The translations under genes were made by a program, and so were the position numbers. 5,044 nt of DNA from the NCBI GenBank assembly GCA_021161495.1, contig JAGHAO010000186.1, forward strand, positions 1 to 5,044, read 5' to 3'. The stretch is from Caldisericaceae bacterium. GTDB lineage: Bacteria > Caldisericota > Caldisericia > Caldisericales > Caldisericaceae. The notes under the pieces are model-generated. The model was not told where the DNA came from. It did no database searches and saw nothing but the letters and a program-made list of their open reading frames with translations. This document shows, piece by piece, positions 1 to 5,044 of the stretch; within the stretch, counting starts at the first letter, position 1, and each line of letters opens with the position of its first letter.

Positions 1-271
1 ACTCATTGGTGATACAAGACGCAGAAAACACTATGTTCCTCTTGCTTTCTATGTGATGGAGGAAGTAATGAAAGCAGGTTTTTTATTAAAGGAAGATATT
101 ATAAAAATTCAGCATAACTGCTCTTCCACGCCTTACTGGGCACGTCAATCGATAAAATATAATTTTTATCTTATTATGCATGAGCATCTTTTTGTGTTCA
201 GAAAGCCCGATAAAAACGAGGACCTTTCCAAGTTTACTTATAGCAGGATCAAAACAAACGGATCTCGTTAG
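1..271 (+). CDS. Site-specific DNA methyltransferase, C-terminal fragment (5' truncated by window edge)
   Basis: This is the last 89 codons of a DNA methyltransferase that transfers a methyl group from S-adenosylmethionine to a base in a specific DNA site. The frame is open from base 2 through to the TAG at 269-271, so the gene enters from outside the window; the GTG at 53 is internal, not a start. The visible part reads IGDTRRRKHYVPLAF, then a helix, then QHNCSSTPYWARQSIKYNF and HEHLFVFRKP. This matches from memory the end of the N4/N6-type (PF01555-like) methyltransferase family, in which GDTR..HYVPL and the closing HE.LFVFRK strand are conserved. The SAM-binding and catalytic (S/D)PPY motifs would lie upstream and are not visible, so adenine versus cytosine specificity cannot be told. 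No cognate restriction enzyme follows; the next gene is convergent and unrelated. The class is fairly secure; whether it is part of a restriction system or solitary is unknown. Confidence 0.85.
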   Translation, partial: LIGDTRRRKHYVPLAFYVMEEVMKAGFLLKEDIIKIQHNCSSTPYWARQSIKYNFYLIMHEHLFVFRKPDKNEDLSKFTYSRIKTNGSR

Positions 272-735
272 CGTATTTGCGAAAGCAACCTTTCGGCTTT
301 TTGAAAATCCCCTGAAAAACTAAACGAATATTTTTTGTTCCTTGTCTGGATAACGAGTGTGTGCGGATACTGGGTGGTGTTTCCGTCTTCGTCTTCGGTA
401 ACCATTCCTTCTCTCAACCTCGTGTTAATTACGTCTGCGGGGTAGATTGAAAAATTTGCCGGGTTTTCTTTTTCTATTTCGTCCGGATCCATTTCAAGGT
501 ATCTGTTTGCAAATACAAATCCGGTGATCGCTCCCGCCAAAAATTGTTTAAACCGCCCCCTTCCTTCCTTTTTTGCTTGCTCTCTTCTTTTTTGTGCTTC
601 TTTTTTGAGAAGTTCATTGGTTATCAATGCTCCTATAAGCCTTTTGTCGGTGATTACCAGCGTATATCTTTTGCTTCTTAAAAAACCGGTTTTTAATGAG
701 GTGTTCGGAATAACTCCGATTACTTTTTCTTCCAT
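268..735 (-). CDS. Uncharacterized 155-residue protein with bacterial PH-like fold
   Basis: I do not recognise a named function. The N-terminus (about residues 3-38) is a run of beta strands ending in YTLVITDKRLIGALIT, the pattern of bacterial PH/GRAM-like domains ('vlTdkRli'). It is followed by a highly charged helix (41-63, KKEAQKRREQAKKEGRGR). A short hydrophobic stretch comes next (64-77, QFLAGAITGFVFA), then ANRYLEMDPDEIEKENPANFSI and more strands to the end. The charged-helix, RY..MDP and ENP.NF layout resembles, from memory, a family of small uncharacterized proteins found in anaerobic bacteria and archaea. No signal peptide or catalytic motif is seen, so a cytoplasmic or membrane-peripheral location is likely. 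ATG at 735 is supported by AAGGAG (743-748) seven bases upstream. It follows the 660-residue gene by 60 bases on the same strand and overlaps the convergent methyltransferase by 4 bases (TTAG). A PH-like fold is an inference. Confidence 0.8.
   Translation of the reverse strand: MEEKVIGVIPNTSLKTGFLRSKRYTLVITDKRLIGALITNELLKKEAQKRREQAKKEGRGRFKQFLAGAITGFVFANRYLEMDPDEIEKENPANFSIYPADVINTRLREGMVTEDEDGNTTQYPHTLVIQTRNKKYSFSFSGDFQKAERLLSQIR
280..302 (+). terminator. Probable intrinsic terminator of the methyltransferase gene
   Basis: Nine bases after the methyltransferase stop codon, CGAAAG (280-285) can pair perfectly with CTTTCG (290-295) around a CAAC loop, followed by GC and five T residues (298-302). 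A 6-bp stem plus T-run is a modest but well-formed rho-independent terminator for plus-strand transcription. It lies wholly inside the coding sequence of the convergent 155-residue gene (codons about 145-152). The minus-strand side has no T-run, so it should act in one direction only. Confidence 0.5.
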
Positions 736-795
736 TTCTTGTCTCCTTTCTTTTTTTGTATTCTACATATAAAACGTATGCAAAAAGTTTGCGCC
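736..795 (-). other. Intergenic gap with ribosome binding site and a weak -10-like element
   Basis: This 60-base gap separates the 660-residue gene from the 155-residue gene. Read on the minus strand it holds TAGAAT (765-760), about 17 bases of A-rich leader and then the AAGGAG site. The position would suit a promoter of the downstream gene, but no good -35 box lies 16-18 bases upstream of it. A small GCAAA-CTT-TTTGC hairpin (about 792-780) lacks a convincing T-run, so I see no clear terminator for the upstream genes. Read-through into the 155-residue gene is therefore possible. Confidence 0.3.
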
Positions 796-2778
796 TTAAA
801 ATTTGTTTTCCTTCAAATCCGTAAAAATTACGCTGTCTGGTGCGTTTTTCGGATGTTTCACGATGGCAAGTGTATCTCCGTTAAGGCTAATTTCTCCTTC
901 GGCGTTTATTCCTTTGATAACGCTTCTTTCCTTTGTTTTTCTGTTGAATACGAAAATATCGCCGTTGTCCAGTTTTGCAACGATATAATCTTTTGAAGCA
1001 ACCGTATTGCTTACAAGAATGGAAGGGTCAAACACGTTAAGCCCGATTTCTTCAAAGTTATCGGGTTTCCTTAACGGTGCAATAACAATGTGCCCGTTCT
1101 TGCGGAAATAAATTATTCTGTTCGTATCTTCGTCCGGCGGAATCACATAAACGTTGATATATTCGGGAAGGCTGACGATGTCCGAACTTCTCCCTGTAAA
1201 GCTATAAAGGTATATGTATTGCTTTGCATCTCCGTTTTTTATTTCGGAAACACTGAGTGCCGCACAATCGTTTTCAAGTTTCCATAGTCTGAATGCCGTA
1301 AAGTCCCTATCCGTACTTTCAAGATATTTATCTTCTTTCCCGTTGTTTAGGTTTATTCTTATAAATTTTGTTGTTTTACTTCCGTTTTCTGTTTTTTCCG
1401 GGATAACGGCGACATAATCGCCTTGAAGAAGAATATCGTTCACTTTGAAATTGTCGTAATTTTCAAGAAGGTTTCTCATTTTTCCGGTCTTTCTGTTAAT
1501 TGCAAAACAGATTGTATGTTCCCCTGCTTTGTCCGATATAGCCTTAAACAGATTCCAATTGTTATTCATCCGCACTTTGTCAATTCGCATCCATTTTTTG
1601 CTTATTTCCCGTGAGTATTCAACTTTATCCGCTTTCACATTATAAACAACGATATGATTGATATTTGCCCTCTCCGGAGAATTCGGAACTAACTTTCCTT
1701 CACCGCAGGAAAGCACAACTTCGCTGCCGTAAGGAAATACACTGTTTACTGCGGGAAATTTCGTTTTTATTTCTTTGAAGTTCAGATAAGAAACGAAAAC
1801 AGGCTTGGGCATCAGTTGCTTTTCCAATGTTTTCTTTATTTCCTTCGAAAATTCTTCGTTATATTCGAATAAGTTTTCGGTTTTGTTCCATTTGTATGCG
1901 TTAACTGTAATATCCGTAACTTCGCCCGAATCGTTTTTTACTATTTCCGCAGAATATAAAACGGTGTTGCCTTTTCCGTCATTAAGAAATTTTAATTCCG
2001 ACGTATGCTTAATCGAATTGCCTTCGTCAAAGAACATATGAGAAATTTTTCCGTTTTTATCTTTGAAATTCGCAACTTTTAGTGTTCCGTTTCGGATGCA
2101 GCAAATGGTGTAATATTCGGTGGATGCACCGCCGCAAGCCATATCAACGATTGCTTCGGGAACACCGTCCCCGGTGAGATCAACCGTTTCGGAAATATAA
2201 GGATTCCCGTTTTCCCCGATAAATTTCATATCCGGAAACGCATTTTTAAGGACGGGCAAAAGGTCTCTTTTGTATTTATCATAAATAGAGGTATGCTCTC
2301 CGTGCCGCACTCTATCAATCTGCAACTCTCCCGTTTGCGGATCTTTTCTTATAACGAGTTCGATTGGTGCTTTACCTGTTTCCACGAGTTCTCCGTTTTC
2401 GCTTGCAACGTAGATGATATTTCCCTTCACATCTATTTCGTATTTGTTCGTTTTTCTTATGGAATTAATTTCGATTTTCTCCGGCCAGGGGCTTGACGTA
2501 AGCCTTCCGATGGCTTTCGAGGGATCTTGCTCCCAGTCCGTTAGGAGGCTTTTGCTCACAAACGGTGAGTAGGCGTTTTTTATTTCCGAAACAATTACAT
2601 CATTGGGGCTGCTTAACGAAACGTCTTTCATCTTTGAGGCAAAGTTTTCAACGAGGCTTGTAACACTTGCTTTTTCCTTTTTTGTGATCACGTGATTTTC
2701 GGAGTAATGCCATCCGAAAACGATAGCGGCTAAGATAATTGCGACAGTTAACGTAATAGCAATCCGCTTTTTATTCAT
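796..2778 (-). CDS. Membrane-anchored exported protein: NTF2-like region, VCBS-like region, C-terminal beta-propeller-like region
   Basis: The function is unknown. Residues 1-5 (MNKKR) followed by a hydrophobic segment (6-22) form an uncleaved signal anchor, so the remaining ~635 residues should lie outside the cytoplasmic membrane. Residues ~36-157 look like an NTF2-like alpha+beta domain containing FVSKSLLTDWEQDPSKA and RLTSSPWPEKIEI; similar motifs occur, from memory, in uncharacterized Clostridia exported proteins. Residues ~167-300 hold the loop DLTGDGVPEAIV (D200, T202, D204, E208), typical of FG-GAP/VCBS-type repeats that bind Ca2+. They also carry a local cysteine group (C215, C226, C227). 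From ~355 to the end, repeated strand units such as HIVVYNVKADK, CFAINRKTGK, FIRINLNNGK and IFVFNRKTKE suggest a WD/PQQ-like beta-propeller. ATG at 2778 is preceded by a near-perfect AGGAGGTG (2784-2791). The gene starts 20 bases after the lipoprotein stop, so the two are almost certainly one operon. No catalytic motif is recognised. Confidence 0.85.
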   Translation of the reverse strand: MNKKRIAITLTVAIILAAIVFGWHYSENHVITKKEKASVTSLVENFASKMKDVSLSSPNDVIVSEIKNAYSPFVSKSLLTDWEQDPSKAIGRLTSSPWPEKIEINSIRKTNKYEIDVKGNIIYVASENGELVETGKAPIELVIRKDPQTGELQIDRVRHGEHTSIYDKYKRDLLPVLKNAFPDMKFIGENGNPYISETVDLTGDGVPEAIVDMACGGASTEYYTICCIRNGTLKVANFKDKNGKISHMFFDEGNSIKHTSELKFLNDGKGNTVLYSAEIVKNDSGEVTDITVNAYKWNKTENLFEYNEEFSKEIKKTLEKQLMPKPVFVSYLNFKEIKTKFPAVNSVFPYGSEVVLSCGEGKLVPNSPERANINHIVVYNVKADKVEYSREISKKWMRIDKVRMNNNWNLFKAISDKAGEHTICFAINRKTGKMRNLLENYDNFKVNDILLQGDYVAVIPEKTENGSKTTKFIRINLNNGKEDKYLESTDRDFTAFRLWKLENDCAALSVSEIKNGDAKQYIYLYSFTGRSSDIVSLPEYINVYVIPPDEDTNRIIYFRKNGHIVIAPLRKPDNFEEIGLNVFDPSILVSNTVASKDYIVAKLDNGDIFVFNRKTKERSVIKGINAEGEISLNGDTLAIVKHPKNAPDSVIFTDLKENKF

Positions 2779-2798
2779 TTCATCACCTCCTAAAATTT

Positions 2799-4949
2799 TT
2801 ATGGTATTGTATCGAATAGTCTGTAAAAAGTAATTTTATTATCATCAATTTGCACGACGGCAGTATTAGTTCTAATCGTTTTCACATTAACGTAGAGTTC
2901 TTTATTTATAATTTTCCACTCCGGGCCGCCTTTAATAAAAATGCTGTTAAGCGGCAACCATTTGCCGTTTACATACTTAAACGGTATTCCACAGAGAAGC
3001 GCATATACGTTTCCGTAACTGTCAACTGTCACTGAGTCTGAAAATTGTGCATTCGGCGTTGGTGCGCCGATACCTATATTTTTAAATCCTTTTCCTCCGC
3101 TGTCCGATTCGAGGATTCCGTTTCTATCGGATATGTATATCTTTTCAGGGTTTGCTTTGCTAATCGCTATGTTGCTAATAAAATTAAAGTTTCTCCATGT
3201 CGGAAGCGTCCAATTTTTCCCGCTATCCTCCGATTTGAACAGATGATAACGAGTTACTGCGTAAACGATATTGGAATTTTCCGGGTCAAATGCAAATTTT
3301 ATAGGTGTATTCCATTCGGCGGGATTTTTCTTGTAGAGGTTTATACTGTCCCAGGTTTTACCTCCGTCCGTTGACCTGTTAATCGCACAATTAGTTGTTA
3401 AAATGAGATCCGTATTGTTCGGGTTTATCCAGGGAATTGCAGAACAGTTAAGAATTGCCTTCCACGTTTTTCCGTTGTCTTTGCTTACGATTAGTTTATC
3501 CTTTGTTGTTGCGTATATCTTGTTTGAATCTTTCGGGTCAATAGCGATATAGTCCATAACGCCCAAGTTTGCAATTTTTGAAAAGTGTGCACCGTAATCC
3601 GTAGATTTTAACAGTATGCCGTTTTTACTGCCGTAAATGATATTGGCGTTGTTCAGGTCGGTTGCAAATGTCTTAAAGGACAGATCATCTTCAAACCTAT
3701 GGAAAGTTTTGCCTCCGTCTTTTGAGACGAAGTTGTTCGTGTAAATGATTGCAGAATTTTTTGGGTGGACGATCATTTTGCCTACGGTGTGCTTAAATCC
3801 TAAATCATTCGGTGAAAGCCCGGAACAGTTGAATGGCATAAAAATATGTCCGTTTTCCACTTTTACGGCGGTTTTTTTCGGAATATAATCGGGAACGGCA
3901 TTTACAGGTTGTCCTTTTTGGTTTACCTTTGCAAATCCGGATTCGATGAGATTTCCGTTTTTATCAAATGTGGTAAAGTAAACGTCCCATCCTATAATGT
4001 CGTTGTAAATTACAAACGGAACTTCTCCGTTTTGTGTATTTTCAACTTTTATTGTAACGATACCATTTTTGTCCGTTTCAAGATTATTTAACCCTATAGG
4101 TTTATTCCTTGCAATGTTTCCTTTTACATCTTTTATAAGGAGCTTTGCATACACCGTTTTTCCTATGGGAATTAAAACGATGTTTTTTTCGCGCGGATTT
4201 CCGTTTAAATCACCGAGAGTTAATGTATCAACGGGTTCTGCTTTGTAAAGAACGTTAAACTTGTATTCTCTGTATCCGCCTGCTCCGGGCGTAACAATCT
4301 TTCCATCGGAAAGTATCTTATATTCACCCATTTCATTGAATGTTACGGTTTTTGAAAATTTGCGCACGTCTTTTCCGCCTTCATATTTGAACCCCGTTTT
4401 TTCGGTGTTAAAATGAACTTTTTCCCCGGAAGGGAATACAAGGTCAAAAGAATTCAAATATGTAGTGCCACTTATCTTTACCGTTTCGTTCAAATAGATA
4501 CCGGCAAAATCCCTTAGTGGATTACAACCCGTGCTGAATTTCGGCTTATCGTCAAAAAGAATCGTTCCACATGAATATTGCATTCTTTTTTCAAGCTTTA
4601 CCGAAACGGATTGTGGCTTTTTATCGTCTGTTATATCAATTGTTCCACGGTAAACAAGGATAAATTTATTATCCGATGTTTCTTTTACGATATAAATCTT
4701 GTGTGTTCCGGGAAGGAAAACGTGCTCAACAGGTGTTACCCCGTCAATTTCTTTGCTGTCGATATAAACCGTTGCACCTTCCGGGTCGGAATCAATCTTT
4801 ACAACTTTCGTTTGTTCTTTTGGCGCTTCCGCCTGCTTTCCTCCACATCCTGCAAAGGCCGGCAAAAACGTAGATAAAAGTAATATTGCAACAATCTTTT
4901 TTGCAAAATTACCCGCTTTAAAGTTCAATAATGCTTTATCTTTTTTCAC
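2799..4949 (-). CDS. Surface lipoprotein with PEGA domain, Ig-like regions and an Asp-box (BNR) beta-propeller
   Basis: This is a large predicted lipoprotein with a likely binding or scaffolding role at the cell surface. The signal peptide has a Lys-containing n-region (1-18), a hydrophobic core (19-33) and a lipobox FAGC with the lipidated Cys at 35; Phe at -3 is unusual but tolerated. A PEGA domain follows (about 49-92, with SDPEGATVYID, a TP, then LPGTHKI). Residues ~147-236 (ending GEYKIL and YKFNVLY) and ~255-345 (KDVKGNIARNKPIGLNN, DKNGIVTI) look like Ig-like sandwiches, the second Big_1-like. Residues ~386-716 carry six Asp boxes (SxDxGxxW/F) about 40 residues apart and seven 'DPxNxxxIYA'-type strands, so about seven blades. 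Sialidases and Ycf48/sortilin-like proteins share such propellers, but I see no sialidase catalytic set. The start is GTG (CAC on the plus strand), fixed by AAAGGAG five bases upstream; no other start precedes the signal peptide. Domain calls for PEGA and Asp boxes are strong, Ig-like ones tentative. Confidence 0.9.
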   Translation of the reverse strand: MKKDKALLNFKAGNFAKKIVAILLLSTFLPAFAGCGGKQAEAPKEQTKVVKIDSDPEGATVYIDSKEIDGVTPVEHVFLPGTHKIYIVKETSDNKFILVYRGTIDITDDKKPQSVSVKLEKRMQYSCGTILFDDKPKFSTGCNPLRDFAGIYLNETVKISGTTYLNSFDLVFPSGEKVHFNTEKTGFKYEGGKDVRKFSKTVTFNEMGEYKILSDGKIVTPGAGGYREYKFNVLYKAEPVDTLTLGDLNGNPREKNIVLIPIGKTVYAKLLIKDVKGNIARNKPIGLNNLETDKNGIVTIKVENTQNGEVPFVIYNDIIGWDVYFTTFDKNGNLIESGFAKVNQKGQPVNAVPDYIPKKTAVKVENGHIFMPFNCSGLSPNDLGFKHTVGKMIVHPKNSAIIYTNNFVSKDGGKTFHRFEDDLSFKTFATDLNNANIIYGSKNGILLKSTDYGAHFSKIANLGVMDYIAIDPKDSNKIYATTKDKLIVSKDNGKTWKAILNCSAIPWINPNNTDLILTTNCAINRSTDGGKTWDSINLYKKNPAEWNTPIKFAFDPENSNIVYAVTRYHLFKSEDSGKNWTLPTWRNFNFISNIAISKANPEKIYISDRNGILESDSGGKGFKNIGIGAPTPNAQFSDSVTVDSYGNVYALLCGIPFKYVNGKWLPLNSIFIKGGPEWKIINKELYVNVKTIRTNTAVVQIDDNKITFYRLFDTIP
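3084..3725 (-). repeat. Protein-level Asp-box (BNR) repeat series within the lipoprotein
   Basis: Six Asp boxes are visible: SKDGGKTF (3702-3725), STDYGAHF (3582-3605), SKDNGKTW (3462-3485), STDGGKTW (3351-3374), SEDSGKNW (3210-3233) and a degenerate ESDSGGKGF (3084-3110). Start-to-start spacing is 40, 40, 37, 47 and 41 residues, the usual size of one four-stranded blade. The last has one extra residue and Phe at the aromatic position. A seventh blade strand (around residues 643-650) has no Asp box. The repeats have diverged at the DNA level. Confidence 0.9.
4674..4805 (-). other. PEGA domain coding segment of the lipoprotein
   Basis: Residues about 49-92 contain VVKIDSDPEGATVYID, a TP in the middle and FLPGTHKIYIVKE. 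These are the hallmarks of the PEGA domain (the PEGA motif itself appears as PEGA at 56-59). The domain is a small beta module common in surface and S-layer-associated proteins of bacteria and archaea. It lies directly after a short charged linker from the lipidated cysteine, so it would sit nearest the membrane. Confidence 0.85.
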
Positions 4950-4954
4950 AAATT

Positions 4955-4961
4955 CTCCTTT
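4955..4961 (-). promoter_or_regulatory. Ribosome binding site fixing the GTG start of the lipoprotein
   Basis: The minus strand reads AAAGGAG, five bases before the GTG at 4949-4947. No ATG, TTG or other GTG in frame lies between this site and the signal peptide, so this site decides the start. It sits in the 24-base gap after the upstream gene's TAA. Confidence 0.8.
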
Positions 4962-4973
4962 CTGTATAACTTT

Positions 4974-5044
4974 TTATTTTTTGCCTTTCAAAGCAACATC
5001 ACTTCTTAATTTTTCACCGTATCCCAAGGTTTGGGGAAGCAGAC
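4974..5044 (-). CDS. C-terminal tail of an unidentified upstream gene (5' truncated by window edge)
   Basis: On the minus strand, one frame is open from the window edge to a TAA at 4976-4974, giving a tail ending LLPQTLGYGEKLRSDVALKGKK. The other two frames are closed by stop codons within this stretch. The composition, the Lys-rich end and the stop 24 bases before the lipoprotein's GTG fit the end of a co-transcribed upstream gene. Only 22 complete codons are visible, so no product can be named, and chance openness of so short a stretch is not excluded. Confidence 0.55.
   Translation of the reverse strand, partial: LLPQTLGYGEKLRSDVALKGKK

Noticed and set aside
53..271. A separate 72-codon small gene starting at GTG 53
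   Set aside because: The same frame is open back to base 2 and encodes the conserved GDTR..HYVPL stretch of a methyltransferase, so this is the tail of a larger gene.
524..772. Plus-strand open frame of 82 codons with a hydrophobic, membrane-like product
   Set aside because: It is antisense to the 155-residue gene, which has a strong ribosome binding site and sensible protein features. The hydrophobicity comes from reading Lys-rich codons backwards.
780..792. Minus-strand hairpin GCAAA-CTT-TTTGC as a terminator of the 660-residue gene
   Set aside because: The stem is only five weak pairs and is not followed directly by a T-run, so termination here is not supported.
3045..3374. Plus-strand open frame of 109 codons
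   Set aside because: It lies fully inside the Asp-box propeller coding region on the other strand. Its product has no recognisable domain.
4578..4877. Plus-strand open frame of 99 codons
   Set aside because: It is antisense to the PEGA and signal-peptide region of the lipoprotein, which is clearly the real coding strand.
2799..4949. Sialidase or other glycosidase function for the Asp-box protein
   Set aside because: Asp boxes alone are structural. I could not find the sialidase FRIP motif or a convincing arginine triad and Tyr/Glu nucleophile set.
4962..4991. Minus-strand TTGAAA, 17-base spacer, TATACA, resembling a sigma-A promoter just before the lipoprotein
   Set aside because: Transcription would begin inside the AAAGGAG ribosome binding site, removing it from the mRNA, and the -35 box lies in the upstream reading-frame tail. 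Likely a chance match in AT-rich DNA.

Overview
The window is AT-rich bacterial DNA, almost entirely coding. Start sites carry strong Shine-Dalgarno sequences (AGGAGGTG, AAGGAG, AAAGGAG), proteins are rich in Lys, Asn and Ile, and one gene uses a GTG start. Together with a Cys-lipidated signal peptide and a single-TM anchored exported protein, this fits a low-GC, probably anaerobic Bacillota (Clostridia-like) organism. That assignment is an inference; no taxonomic marker gene is present.

Layout. Positions 1-271 (+) hold the 3' end of a site-specific DNA methyltransferase. Everything else is on the minus strand. In transcription order (right to left) these are the last 22 codons of an unidentified gene (5044-4974), a 716-residue lipoprotein (4949-2799), a 660-residue membrane-anchored protein (2778-796) and a 155-residue PH-like protein (735-268). 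Gaps are 24, 20 and 60 bases, so at least the first three are probably co-transcribed. The fourth may be read through or may have its own weak promoter. The methyltransferase and the 155-residue gene converge and overlap by 4 bases at their stop codons. An apparent intrinsic terminator for the methyltransferase lies inside the coding end of the opposing gene.

Function. The two large genes look like a pair of cell-surface proteins. The first is a lipoprotein with a PEGA domain, probable Ig-like beta domains and a C-terminal Asp-box (BNR) beta-propeller of about seven blades. The second is tethered by an N-terminal helix and carries an NTF2-like region, a DxTxDGxxE loop region of the FG-GAP/VCBS kind, and a second propeller-like region. 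Neither shows catalytic residues I can identify, so binding, scaffolding or sensing at the envelope is more likely than enzymatic activity. The partnership is inferred only from adjacency. No RNA genes, CRISPR arrays, insertion sequences or attachment sites were seen, and there is no gene-free stretch longer than 60 bases.
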